From: Gammaproteobacteria bacterium
GTDB taxonomy: Bacteria > Pseudomonadota > Gammaproteobacteria > Burkholderiales > Gallionellaceae
Assembly (NCBI GenBank): GCA_018813765.1
Contig: JAHJBC010000006.1
Coordinates: 434,001 to 498,000, forward strand
Reading direction: 5' to 3'
Length of the DNA stretch: 64,000 bases
A program made the position numbers and the translations under genes. This document shows positions 1-9,358 of this stretch, piece by piece. Position 1 is the stretch's first letter; each line of letters opens with the position of its first letter. Under the pieces are notes generated by a model, which worked only from the letters and a program-made list of their open reading frames with translations, searched no databases and was not told the origin of the DNA.

Positions 1-1
1 T

Positions 2-976
2 GTCATGCCGGACACAATGCATTGCCACGATTGCCACAAAGACCATAAGGGGAAGAGCGGCCTGGCAATGCCGGGATCTTCCCGTTGCGTGGAGTGTCAT
101 GCCGGACTCAAGCAAAGTAAGGATGACACGCAATATGCGGATGCGGCGGATTTTGGCAAGAAGCATCCGGTCTTTCGCATCGGGATGGCAAAAGTCGGCG
201 GCGGCGTTAATCTGGTTGCGCCGGACGATAAGGCATCCCTGATAGACAAGACCGGGCTCAAGCTTTCCCACAAGATTCATATGGCGGAGAAAGGCATTGC
301 CGGTGCCCGGAGCGATATTGTGATGAAGTGTCGGGATTGTCACCGGCTCGAAGATTCAGGCGAGCACTTTGCCCCCATCGAGATGAAGCGGGACTGCCAG
401 CAATCGGGTTGCCATCGCCTCTATTACGGCGAGCCGGTAGACGGCAGGGCGTTGCACGGTCCGGTGAGCAGCGTGACGCAATACGTTCGCGATTTTTATT
501 TCAACGAAATCTCGACGCAGTCCGGGATGCCGCATCCAGAATGCAGGCAGTTAAAAGGAAGAGCTGAGCAAAGAATGCTTGATTGCGTCAACATTCTCGC
601 CCAGCAGACTCTGGCTAGCTCGGTGTTCAGGAAAGACATGGGCTGCGGCGAGTGCCATGAGATCACCCAATTGGGCGACACGCCGGCGGATTGGCAATTC
701 GCGCCGGTGAAAATAGCGCGGGACTGGTATCCGACTTCGGTCTTTTCGCATGCAAAGCATAATGCGACGGAATGCATCGCATGCCACGACAAGAAAAATT
801 CCTCGTCGAGCGCCGATATTTCCATGCCCGACATCGAAAAATGCCGCGAGTGCCATACCGGCGAGAATGCAGTGAAATACAAGGTAGCCAGCGGTTGCGA
901 TTCCTGCCACCAATTCCATGGCACGGGAAAGCATGTCTGGAAAAAACAGCAGGAACCGGTCGCGGTGCGGAAGTGA
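2..976 (+). CDS. multihaem c-type cytochrome, 5' truncated by window edge
   Basis: The frame is open to the left edge, so the N-terminus and any signal peptide are missing. About 324 residues remain. Counting from the first Met in view (base 5), haem-binding motifs start near residues 7, 28, 109, 214, 257, 280 and 298 (all CxxCH), plus one CX4CH near 131. That gives at least eight haems and many extra His residues as possible distal ligands. The spacing resembles periplasmic doubled-CXXCH or cytochrome c3-like electron carriers. Such proteins pass electrons between the periplasm or outer membrane and the quinone or cytochrome pool. Partner genes would lie left of the window, so the exact role (iron, sulfur or nitrogen metabolism) cannot be set. 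It converges on the smr-like gene. Confidence 0.85.
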   Translation, partial: VMPDTMHCHDCHKDHKGKSGLAMPGSSRCVECHAGLKQSKDDTQYADAADFGKKHPVFRIGMAKVGGGVNLVAPDDKASLIDKTGLKLSHKIHMAEKGIAGARSDIVMKCRDCHRLEDSGEHFAPIEMKRDCQQSGCHRLYYGEPVDGRALHGPVSSVTQYVRDFYFNEISTQSGMPHPECRQLKGRAEQRMLDCVNILAQQTLASSVFRKDMGCGECHEITQLGDTPADWQFAPVKIARDWYPTSVFSHAKHNATECIACHDKKNSSSSADISMPDIEKCRECHTGENAVKYKVASGCDSCHQFHGTGKHVWKKQQEPVAVRK

Positions 977-1035
977 CACAGGGTGCGAAGGCTCGCCGGC
1001 AGGGCGCTTGCATCCTGCTCTGCAGAGTTCCTCTG

Positions 1036-1569
1036 TCAGATGGATTCGGCGTTTCCTTTCGCTTTCAGCAACACCCTTACCGCTCCGCCGCCGCCCGCAT
1101 TCGGCGGTGCTTCGCAGAACGCCAGCACTTGCGCATGCTGCGTCAGCCAGTGGCGCGTATTCACTTTTAATATCCCGTCGCGTCCCTCGCTGCGCCAGCC
1201 CTTGCCGTGAATGACGTTGACGCAGCGCAGCCCGCGTTGCCCGGCCTGATGCAGGAATTCCGCCAGCAATCTTCTGGCTTCGTCGTTGGTGAGACCATGC
1301 AGGTCGAGTTCGTCCTCTATCGGCCATCTGCTGCGGCGCAGGTCGCGCAGGGTCATGCGGCTGATGCCGTTGCGCAGGAATTCGGTGATGGCAGTGTCGC
1401 CCGCGCCATGGTCGGAGAGGGTGTCGGGGATGGGGGAGGTGAGTGCGGCAGAGATGGGCGCTCTGCGCGGTTTCGGTTTGGGGGTGATGCGGTCCGGAGG
1501 CGGGAGCGGGGTGACGCCTTCCAGCGCCTGCCGGAACAAGTCTGTGTCCTGTTCCGGCTTTTCTTTCAC
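1036..1569 (-). CDS. Smr-domain protein (MutS2 C-terminal-like endonuclease domain)
   Basis: This 177-residue soluble protein has a Pro/basic low-complexity N-terminus (residues 20-60) and a C-terminal Smr domain. The domain shows the diagnostic DLHG signature (about residue 92), an HGKG motif (about 120) and a Gly-rich GGGGAVRVLL strand near the end. Stand-alone Smr proteins of this size (YdaL/SmrA type) are DNA nickases or nucleic-acid-binding proteins. The gene starts 9 bp after the trxB stop on the same strand, so the two are probably co-transcribed. The substrate cannot be deduced from sequence. Confidence 0.85.
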   Translation of the reverse strand: MKEKPEQDTDLFRQALEGVTPLPPPDRITPKPKPRRAPISAALTSPIPDTLSDHGAGDTAITEFLRNGISRMTLRDLRRSRWPIEDELDLHGLTNDEARRLLAEFLHQAGQRGLRCVNVIHGKGWRSEGRDGILKVNTRHWLTQHAQVLAFCEAPPNAGGGGAVRVLLKAKGNAESI

Positions 1570-1578
1570 GCGCTGCCT

Positions 1579-3576
<1,998 letters not shown>

Positions 3577-3583
<7 letters not shown>

Positions 3584-4047
3584 TCGCTGCGCACGATGCG
3601 TCGTGCGCCGTCGTAGCGCGTCTGCCAGTATTTCCAGTGCATCTGCTCGGTGCGCACGCGGTCGCCGGTCTTGGGCGAATGCACGAACTTCCCGTCGCCG
3701 ATGTATATCCCCACATGCGAATATGAAGCCCCCTGCGTGTTGTAGAACACCAGGTCGCCGGGGCGGAGTTCGTTACGGCCGACAGGCGCGCCGACACGGC
3801 TGATCTCGCTGGCGGTGCGCGGCAGGGATATACCCAGCGTCTGGCGATAGACGTGCCCGACGTAGCCGCTGCAGTCGAAACCGCTGTTCGCCGATTTTCC
3901 GCCGTAACGGTATTCCGTGTCGGTCAGGCTCATTGCGTACATCAGCAGATCGTTCATCTCGCTGTCGGAGGCCGTGTACTGGCGTGCAGGCGGCGACGCG
4001 CAGGCGGCCAGCAACAGGATCAGGAGGAGGGCGAGCAGTCTGTTCAT
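3577..4047 (-). CDS. NlpC/P60-family peptidoglycan endopeptidase, lipoprotein
   Basis: The 156-residue product begins with a hydrophobic signal ending in a lipobox (LAAC, Cys16), so it should be a membrane-anchored lipoprotein. The NlpC/P60 cysteine peptidase domain follows, with FDCSGYV (catalytic Cys59), HVGIYIG (His111) and the third polar residue around His123 in FVHSP. Such proteins, like E. coli Spr/MepS or NlpC, cut peptide cross-links in peptidoglycan. I chose the ATG at the signal peptide; the open frame runs 35 codons further upstream without homology-like character. Convergent with mltB. Confidence 0.9.
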
Positions 4048-4132
4048 GGCTGGGAAATGTAATGCACCGGGCGGAGAGATGCAAACTTGCCCGGAACGGC
4101 AGAGAAGCAACCGTAAATGAATTGCTCGCATG

Positions 4133-4167
4133 AAAAAGCCGCCGCACGGCAACGTGCGGCGGCTTTT
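4133..4167 (-). terminator. strong stem-loop terminator after sqr
   Basis: A 14-bp perfect stem (AAAAGCCGCCGCAC pairing with GTGCGGCGGCTTTT, 7-base loop region) sits just 3' of the sqr stop on the minus strand. Its U-run on that strand is five long. The A/T ends on both sides make it potentially bidirectional, protecting sqr and the NlpC gene promoter from each other. Confidence 0.85.
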
Positions 4168-4186
4168 CGGTTTCGTCAGGCCGATC

Positions 4187-5458
4187 TTACTTCAGCTTTT
4201 CGATACCCAGCATCTTCATGATGCTGCCCTCGTAGAACGGCTCGGAAGTGCCTTTCTTCATCTTGCGGATGAAGTACTTCTCGAACGCGACCTTGGCCAG
4301 GTGCACCCACTTGCCTTCGGAGAACCAGTTCACGTTGCGCGGCGGGATCTGCGGGATGGCGACGAAGGCCACGCCGCTCTCGCCGAAGTCGGCCAGGCAC
4401 ACGGCGTTCCAGGTGGCTTCCTTGTCGGCAGGCTGGCCGGTCAGGTCGGCATGGATGTTGTGCACGGTGGCTGTCACCATGGACTCGATCATGTAGCCGG
4501 TCTTGGGCGTACCGACCGGGATCGGTGTCGCTTCGACCGGTGGGATGGCGACACAGACGCCGACCGCGAAGATGTTCTTGTACTTCTGGTTGCGCTGGTG
4601 CTTGTCCACCGTGACGAAGCCGCGCGCCTGCACCAGGCCCTCGAGGCCGAACACGGCATCCACGCCCTTGAAGGCGGGCAGCATCATGCTGTAGCTGAAG
4701 GGCAGCTCGTGCTTCATCTTCTCGTTGCCCATGTCGTCGTGCTCGGTGACATACATCTTCCCGGCTTCGACCTTGGTGACCTTGGCGTTGCAGATCCACT
4801 TGATGTGCTTGTCGCGCATGCCGGACTCCAGGATGCCCTTGGAGTCGCCCACGCCGCCGAGACCGAGGTGGCCGATGTAGGGCTCGGAGGTAACGAAGGT
4901 CATGGGAACCTTGGTGCGAATTTTGCGCTTGCGCAGGTCGGTTTCCATGATGAAGGCATATTCGTATGCCGGGCCAAAACAGGATGCGCCTTGAACCGCG
5001 CCGACCACGATGGGGCCGGGCTTTTCGCAGAAGTTCTCCCAGTCGTCATACGATTTCATGGCATGGTCGGTGTTGCACACCGAATAGGTGTGGCCGCCGT
5101 GAGGGCCGAGACCTTCGACTTCTTCGAAGGCCAGCTTGGGGCCGGTAGCGATCACCAGGTAATCGTACGGCATCATGGTGCCATCGTTGAGTTCGAGTTT
5201 GTTCTCGTCCGGATGCACGCGCTTGACGCCTGCGGAGTTGAATTCGATGCCCTTGCGCTCGAGGTAGCTGCGAATCGGGAATTCGATCTGCTTGCGCTCG
5301 CGCCATTTGACGCCAACCCACGGATTCGATGGGGTGAACTGGAAATTCTCGCTGCTGTTGACAACGGTGACCTTGTGCTGCTTGTCCAGCTTTTCACGCA
5401 TTTCGTAGGCTGCCGGCATGCCGCCGACGCCTGCTCCCATGATGACTATATGAGCCAT
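4187..5458 (-). CDS. sqr: sulfide:quinone oxidoreductase, type I
   Basis: Sqr oxidises sulfide to polysulfide sulfur and passes electrons to quinone. It is a monotopic membrane flavoprotein facing the periplasm. The 423-residue product has the FAD motif GAGVGGMPAA (residues 9-18) and three cysteines, Cys128 (SVCNTDH), Cys160 (GASCFGP) and Cys354 (AVCLADFGE). These align by position with the three essential cysteines Cys127, Cys159 and Cys353 of the Rhodobacter capsulatus type I enzyme. VCVAIPPVEATPIPVGTPKT (about 301-320) is another type I hallmark. The gene stands alone between a terminator and a NarL-like regulator. Two candidate operator sites lie in the 150 bp upstream. Confidence 0.95.
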   Translation of the reverse strand: MAHIVIMGAGVGGMPAAYEMREKLDKQHKVTVVNSSENFQFTPSNPWVGVKWRERKQIEFPIRSYLERKGIEFNSAGVKRVHPDENKLELNDGTMMPYDYLVIATGPKLAFEEVEGLGPHGGHTYSVCNTDHAMKSYDDWENFCEKPGPIVVGAVQGASCFGPAYEYAFIMETDLRKRKIRTKVPMTFVTSEPYIGHLGLGGVGDSKGILESGMRDKHIKWICNAKVTKVEAGKMYVTEHDDMGNEKMKHELPFSYSMMLPAFKGVDAVFGLEGLVQARGFVTVDKHQRNQKYKNIFAVGVCVAIPPVEATPIPVGTPKTGYMIESMVTATVHNIHADLTGQPADKEATWNAVCLADFGESGVAFVAIPQIPPRNVNWFSEGKWVHLAKVAFEKYFIRKMKKGTSEPFYEGSIMKMLGIEKLK

Positions 5459-5564
5459 GATTTCCCCTTATTATTTATGGATGACGAACACTGTCCCGGA
5501 ACGGAACAGCGTTCACCCGCTGCCTTGCAGCCAAGCCCCGCAATTAGGCGCAATCGCGGGGTGG

Positions 5565-5586
5565 AGTGTCTATAACCACATCGGGT
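5565..5586 (-). promoter_or_regulatory. 22-bp motif upstream of sqr, repeated upstream of the yfcE-like gene
   Basis: On the minus strand this reads A-CCCGATGTGGTTATAG-ACACT and lies about 107 bp upstream of the sqr start codon. An exact 22-base copy occurs on the plus strand at 7737-7758, ahead of the phosphoesterase gene. The embedded TATAG stretch could be a -10-like element. Exact conservation at two intergenic sites flanking the NarXL-like pair suggests a shared regulator, perhaps that pair itself. This is inference. Confidence 0.5.
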
Positions 5587-5597
5587 GGATGATTATA

Positions 5598-5609
5598 ACC
5601 CGTAGGGGT
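5598..5609. promoter_or_regulatory. ACCC-N4-GGGT palindrome upstream of sqr
   Basis: The site reads ACCCGTAGGGGT inside ATAACCCGTAGGGGTGG, about 140 bp upstream of sqr and just 3' of the NarL-like stop. Related ACCC-N4-GGG sites occur upstream of the NarX-like kinase, between sat and soeA, and upstream of soxY. Short G/C tracts flanked by A/T are typical of CsoR/RcnR/CstR-family operators, but no such regulator is encoded in the window, so the assignment is a hypothesis. Confidence 0.4.
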
Positions 5610-5612
5610 GGG

Positions 5613-6284
5613 TCAGGCGTTCTTTGATTCGCTGCCCGAGTCGTTCTGTTCCTTGGCGAACAAAACGGCAGCCTTGACCCGGGAAGACAGGTTGAGCTTG
5701 TTGAGGATGTGCCGCACATGCTGCTTGACTGTGTCGTAGCTGATCTTGAGCGTCTGTGCGATGGCTTTGTTGCTTTCGCCGCGCGACAGCAACTGCAATA
5801 TCTCGCGCTCGCGCTCCGTCAGCAGTTTGAGAGAGTTCTTCGGTTCCTGACCGGGCTGGTCGCCGCGCAGCATGTCTATCATCTTGACCGTCATGCTGGG
5901 GGCGACCACCATCTCGCCCGCCGCGACGCGGCGGATCGCATCGACCACTTCTTCCGGCGCCATGTCCTTGAGCAGGTAGCCGCGCACGCCGGCCTTGATC
6001 GCGTTGCCCAAGTCGGTCTCGGAATCGCTCATGGTCAGCAGCACAGCGGGTATGGTGCAACCTTCCTTGCGCAATTGCTCGATCATGGACAGTCCGTCCA
6101 TCGGTTTCATGCGCAGATCGACGATCAGCAGGTCGGGTTGCAGAACGATCAGGGCGCGCAGGTCTTCGATGTTGTCGACCGCGCCGAGTACGTTGAAACC
6201 GTAACAGTGAGAGAGTAGTTCGCTCAGGCCGCGCCGGCACAGGCTCTGGTCGTCCACCAGCGCGATTTTCAGTACTTCAGACAT
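5613..6284 (-). CDS. NarL/FixJ-type response regulator
   Basis: The 223-residue protein has an N-terminal receiver domain with acidic pocket DD11-12, phospho-acceptor Asp56 (LLIVDLRM) and the conserved Lys in GYLLKD (about 107). A C-terminal LuxR-type helix-turn-helix (LTEREREILQLLSRGESNKAIAQ, shown here as its first and last parts, about residues 150-172) binds DNA. The gene overlaps the upstream histidine kinase by 8 bp, so the two form one operon and a cognate pair. The proximity of sqr and shared motifs nearby make sulfur-oxidation genes plausible targets, but this is not proven. Confidence 0.9.
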   Translation of the reverse strand: MSEVLKIALVDDQSLCRRGLSELLSHCYGFNVLGAVDNIEDLRALIVLQPDLLIVDLRMKPMDGLSMIEQLRKEGCTIPAVLLTMSDSETDLGNAIKAGVRGYLLKDMAPEEVVDAIRRVAAGEMVVAPSMTVKMIDMLRGDQPGQEPKNSLKLLTEREREILQLLSRGESNKAIAQTLKISYDTVKQHVRHILNKLNLSSRVKAAVLFAKEQNDSGSESKNA

Positions 6285-7500
6285 GCAACATCCTCCAGTT
6301 TGCCCCCGGTTCCGGGAAGTATAGTTGTACGCAGGTTCCCAATCCCCTGGTGCTTTCCACCTTGATCTCGCCGCCGATGCGGTGCGCCCTTTCGCGCATG
6401 ATGACGATGCCGTAATGTCCTTCCAGCGGCGAGAATGTGCCGATGCCGTTGTCCTCTACCGTGAACACGTAGTACCCGCACTTGTGATCGACGATCAGGC
6501 GCGCATGGCTGGCGTTGGAATGCTTGGCAATGTTGGACAGCGCCTCACGCACGATGTTGTAGGTCTGTATCTCGTGTTCCAGCGGCAGGTCGAGGTCGGC
6601 GACGCGCATGGAACAGTCGAGCACGATGGACTGCTGGCGGCGGAACTGTCCGGCCAGTTCCTGCAGTGCCCGCAACAGGCCGGCAGGGTTCATCTCGCTG
6701 CGGAAATCGGTGATCAGGGAACGTACTGCTTTCTGGCTGATCTCCAGTGCCTCATCTACGTCGCGGGCATACTTGGTTGCCATCAGTTCGTTCTGGTTGC
6801 GTACGGCATCGCCCAGCAGCGAGGTGCCCATGCGTGCATAGTTCAATGTCTGGGCCAGCGAATCGTGGATCTCGTTGGCGATGGATTGACGCTCCATCAG
6901 CAGTTCCGCGCGTTTGGCCTCGCGGCCGGATTTGATATGTTCGATCAGGCTGCCGAGCAGGTCGGCGAAACCGATCGCCATATTGGCGGCGCCACTGGAT
7001 GCGGATTGCGGGGTGTCGAAGAACAGGGTGAACACGCCGAGCCGGACTTCCGGCGCGCTGCGGCTTTCCAGCGGGACGGAGATCACCGAACGGAATTTTC
7101 GCTGCGGGGCGTCGCCAAGACGGGTGATGCAGGCATTGACGTCGGTCGAACAGAGCCCATGCTTGAAGGCGTCCTTGCCGCAGTCTTCGCAGGCCAGTTC
7201 GACGATGCGCTCCGCTTCCAGTTCTTCCCCGCTCAGGCCGACGGCGCTGATGACCTGCAGGGTCTGTTCGTCGGGCAACGGGATGCGTATCACCCCGGCG
7301 CGTGCCTTGATGAAACTGACGGCCGTCTCGAGGAATGCGTTGAGCAGGGTTCCGAGATCGCCTGAACGGGATGCGGCGAATTCCTGCTCGACACAGGCAT
7401 CCAGCCCCCCGTTCTTGCCGGGGAGCTCGAATTCCGGGTCGCGCGTCCAGAAGAACGCAGCTTCGACCGACTCATCCGCAGGCTTCGGTTTTCTATTCAT
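6277..7500 (-). CDS. soluble NarX-type sensor histidine kinase with Cys-containing GAF domain
   Basis: The 407-residue kinase has no membrane segment. Residues about 45-195 look like a GAF sensor domain; a HisKA_3 dimerisation segment follows with phospho-acceptor His212 (EIHDSLAQTLNYARMG), then a HATPase_c domain with an N-box (IVREALSNIAKHSNA) and a DNGIG G1 box near 358-362. The GAF domain holds four closely spaced cysteines (104, 107, 117 and 124), suggesting redox, thiol or iron-sulfur sensing. The gene lies upstream of, and overlaps, the NarL-like gene. Its first ten codons and leader are part of a perfect 78-bp tandem duplication. Confidence 0.88.
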   Translation of the reverse strand: MNRKPKPADESVEAAFFWTRDPEFELPGKNGGLDACVEQEFAASRSGDLGTLLNAFLETAVSFIKARAGVIRIPLPDEQTLQVISAVGLSGEELEAERIVELACEDCGKDAFKHGLCSTDVNACITRLGDAPQRKFRSVISVPLESRSAPEVRLGVFTLFFDTPQSASSGAANMAIGFADLLGSLIEHIKSGREAKRAELLMERQSIANEIHDSLAQTLNYARMGTSLLGDAVRNQNELMATKYARDVDEALEISQKAVRSLITDFRSEMNPAGLLRALQELAGQFRRQQSIVLDCSMRVADLDLPLEHEIQTYNIVREALSNIAKHSNASHARLIVDHKCGYYVFTVEDNGIGTFSPLEGHYGIVIMRERAHRIGGEIKVESTRGLGTCVQLYFPEPGANWRMLHV

Positions 7501-7626
7501 TTCGTCAGAAAATCACAATATCTCAATATGTTGCAGGATTGCGCCATCCTCATCCGCAGGCTTCGGTTTTCTATTCATTTCGTCAGAAAATCACAATATC
7601 TCAATATGTTGCAGGATTGCGCCATC
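7471..7626. repeat. perfect 78-bp tandem duplication over the kinase start
   Basis: Bases 7471-7548 and 7549-7626 are identical. Each unit contains the ATG, the first ten codons and about 48 bp of leader of the NarX-like kinase. The upstream copy therefore carries a second ATG (7576-7578) in the same frame, but a TGA at 7513-7515 interrupts it. Perfect identity implies a recent event. Confidence 0.95.
7513..7578 (-). CDS. possible 21-codon leader ORF created by the duplication
   Basis: The distal duplicate copy retains the kinase start codon and its first ten codons, then reads through the duplicated leader to a TGA 12 bp before the real kinase ATG. If translated, it gives a 21-residue peptide starting MNRKPKPADE. 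Termination so close to the genuine start could permit translational coupling. There is no evidence of function other than its position. Confidence 0.3.
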   Translation of the reverse strand: MNRKPKPADEDGAILQHIEIL

Positions 7627-7645
7627 CGTTGCGCGCTGCAATCAA

Positions 7646-7657
7646 ACCCGGTAGGGT
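7646..7657. promoter_or_regulatory. ACCC-N4-GGGT palindrome upstream of the NarX-like kinase
   Basis: ACCCGGTAGGGT lies about 146 bp upstream of the kinase start, just outside the 78-bp tandem duplication, and 155 bp upstream of the divergent phosphoesterase start. It matches the half-site layout of the site upstream of sqr. It could serve either divergent transcript. Confidence 0.35.
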
Positions 7658-7736
7658 AAGCCGCTTCCCTCGTATTATCAACCAAAAATTGTTCCGGAAT
7701 CCCCGCAAACAACCCATCGGGGCTATGTGTCGACCT

Positions 7737-7758
7737 ACCCGATGTGGTTATAGACACT
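7737..7758 (+). promoter_or_regulatory. 22-bp motif, second copy, upstream of the yfcE-like gene
   Basis: This is an exact copy of the motif at 5565-5586, here oriented toward the phosphoesterase start 54 bp downstream. The core is CCCGATGTGGTTATAG. In both places the motif points toward the nearest downstream gene, as expected of a promoter-proximal activator site or a shared core promoter. Confidence 0.5.
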
Positions 7759-7811
7759 TTGTACACGAATTCCGCCTAATGCGAAACGATTTCCACGATT
7801 ACGAAAAGGGT

Positions 7812-8342
7812 ATGAAGATCTGCATCGTTTCCGACAGTCATGACCGCTCCCCTCCGCTGGAGGCGGCGATCATGGAGGCGCAAGCTGCCGGTGCGGAGGT
7901 CGTCATCCACTGCGGCGACCTGATCGGCGTCAATACCCTGCGAGCTTCGCTCAAGCTCGGCATTCCAATCCACGCGGTGCATGGCAACAATATCGGCGAT
8001 GTGGCATCGCTGTACCGCACAATGGGCAAGAGCGGCGGGCTGTTCACCTATCACGGGCAGGAAGCCGTGCTGGAAATCGGCGGACGCAAGATATTCGTCA
8101 CGCACATGCCGCATCATGGCCATGCATTTGCCTGTACCGGCGATTACGATCTGGTCTGTCACGGCCACAGCCATTCTCCTCATGTAGGCACGCAGGTCGA
8201 TGTCAACGGCGGCCATTGCTGGCTGGTCAATCCCGGTTCGGTCGCAGGCATCGACGCTCCCGGCGTCAAGTCAGTGCCGACCTGGGTACTGGGTGATCTG
8301 GGCCGGATGAATTTCGAGATACGCAAACTACCGCAGGCTTAA
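7812..8342 (+). CDS. YfcE/MJ0936-type metallophosphoesterase
   Basis: The 176-residue protein is a compact calcineurin-like phosphoesterase. Metal-binding motifs are visible in order: SDSHDR (about residues 7-12), HCGDL (35-39), HGNNIGD (57-63, with N in the canonical GNCD position), THMPHHGH (about 97-104) and CHGHSHSPH (about 117-125). These enzymes hydrolyse phosphodiesters with Mn-type metal pairs; the physiological substrate is unknown. I chose the ATG preceded by AAAAGGG; an in-frame ATG 11 codons upstream has no comparable ribosome site. It is divergent from the NarX-like kinase. Confidence 0.85.
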   Translation: MKICIVSDSHDRSPPLEAAIMEAQAAGAEVVIHCGDLIGVNTLRASLKLGIPIHAVHGNNIGDVASLYRTMGKSGGLFTYHGQEAVLEIGGRKIFVTHMPHHGHAFACTGDYDLVCHGHSHSPHVGTQVDVNGGHCWLVNPGSVAGIDAPGVKSVPTWVLGDLGRMNFEIRKLPQA

Positions 8343-8490
8343 CGAGCGCTTCTATCGCCACGAATCAAACCATCCTCGACGTCGTCAACTAGCCGAAGAA
8401 ATTGCAGGACATCGCCGGGAAGTAATCTGCTTCCCGCAGCGCCGACGGCATGCCCGGCAACGACGGAGGGCATCTGACTTGGCGTGGCGT

Positions 8491-8496
8491 TATAAT
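8491..8496 (+). promoter_or_regulatory. -10-like TATAAT upstream of the rhodanese gene
   Basis: A consensus TATAAT lies 34 bp upstream of the rhodanese ATG. No convincing TTGACA-like -35 element occurs at 16-18 bp spacing, so activator dependence or coincidence are both possible. The gene has its own GGGGAGCC ribosome-binding region. Confidence 0.3.
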
Positions 8497-8529
8497 CCCC
8501 GCATCAGTTAATAAGACAGGGGAGCCAGC

Positions 8530-8916
8530 ATGCAACACCTTCAACCCAAAGAAGCCTTCGAATTCATGAAGGCCAATCCCGAGGCCGTTTTCATCGATGT
8601 GCGCAGCGAGATGGAACACATGTTCGTCGGTCATCCGCGCGGTTCCATCCTGATTCCCTGGGTGGACGGTCCGGATTGGGAGATCGACCCGCATTTCGTC
8701 TCCAAGGTGCGCAAGGCTGCCAGCGTCAACCGTCCCGTCGTGCTGATCTGCCGTTCCGGCCGCCGCTCTGCCGATGCCGGAGAAGCGCTCGAGCAGGCCG
8801 GGATGAAAGACATCTACAACGTGGCACACGGTTTCGAGGGCGACCTCGACGATACGCATCACCGCAATTCCCACAACGGCTGGCGCTTCGATGGCCTGCC
8901 CTGGGCGCAGACGTAA
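8530..8916 (+). CDS. rhodanese-domain sulfurtransferase
   Basis: This single-domain rhodanese of 128 residues carries FIDVRSEMEH (about residues 20-29) and the active-site loop CRSGRRSADAG with the persulfide-forming Cys near residue 74. Single-domain rhodaneses pass sulfane sulfur to acceptors such as TusA or DsrE-type proteins, which fits the sulfur-oxidising context. Unlike sox- or dsr-linked forms it has no signal peptide, so it should be cytoplasmic. A small unknown gene follows after 28 bp, and an aldehyde dehydrogenase after that, in the same orientation. Confidence 0.9.
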   Translation: MQHLQPKEAFEFMKANPEAVFIDVRSEMEHMFVGHPRGSILIPWVDGPDWEIDPHFVSKVRKAASVNRPVVLICRSGRRSADAGEALEQAGMKDIYNVAHGFEGDLDDTHHRNSHNGWRFDGLPWAQT

Positions 8917-8944
8917 CAATGCCGATCAGGAAAAGCAAACCGAC

Positions 8945-9343
8945 ATGACTATCATTCCAGATTTCTCCGAATCCGAGCAGAAACACGTTGCCGCCATCCT
9001 GTTCGAGCGCTACGGCAAGTTCATCCCCATGCAGTTGGCTGATAGCGAACTGCAACTCGGCGGCGATACCGCAGAGCTGACCGACTGTCCGACCCTTTAC
9101 TGGAACGAGCGCGGCGCGCACTTCATCGTCTGCAAGGTTGCAGCCGGACGTTTCCGCTGCCAGTTCTTCTATTCCGAAGCAGAGCAATACGGTACCGGCA
9201 AGGACGACTACGAGAATCTGGAAGAGTGCGTCAGTACCCTGCTGCAGGTGCAGTCCGACCACGAGCGTCAGCTTGTCAACGTCTCGACCGGCGCGACCGC
9301 AACTACCCATGATGGCGAGTATCACGGGTCGTCGATGGTCTAG
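8945..9343 (+). CDS. conserved-looking hypothetical protein, 132 aa
   Basis: I do not recognise this family. The product is acidic and soluble, with no signal peptide or membrane segment, and contains four cysteines (one in TDCPTLYW, one in FIVCKV, one in FRCQFFY, one in EECVSTLL). The start was placed at the ATG giving MTIIPDF, because the open frame upstream overlaps the rhodanese gene. It lies between the rhodanese and an aldehyde dehydrogenase gene, with gaps of 28 and 15 bp, so co-transcription is likely. Confidence 0.65.
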   Translation: MTIIPDFSESEQKHVAAILFERYGKFIPMQLADSELQLGGDTAELTDCPTLYWNERGAHFIVCKVAAGRFRCQFFYSEAEQYGTGKDDYENLEECVSTLLQVQSDHERQLVNVSTGATATTHDGEYHGSSMV

Positions 9344-9358
9344 GCCGGACTCGCTGCC

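Noticed and set aside
4130-5575. long open frame antisense to sqr
   Set aside because: Composition is typical of antisense frames in high-GC DNA, and Sqr is unambiguous on the other strand.
7732-7752. canonical NarL 7-2-7 binding palindrome
   Set aside because: TACCCGA-TG-TGGTTA matches only one heptamer reasonably; I retain it as an unnamed motif.
8416-8436. terminator after the phosphoesterase gene
   Set aside because: A 7-bp CGGGAAG/CTTCCCG hairpin exists, but there is no T-run on either side.
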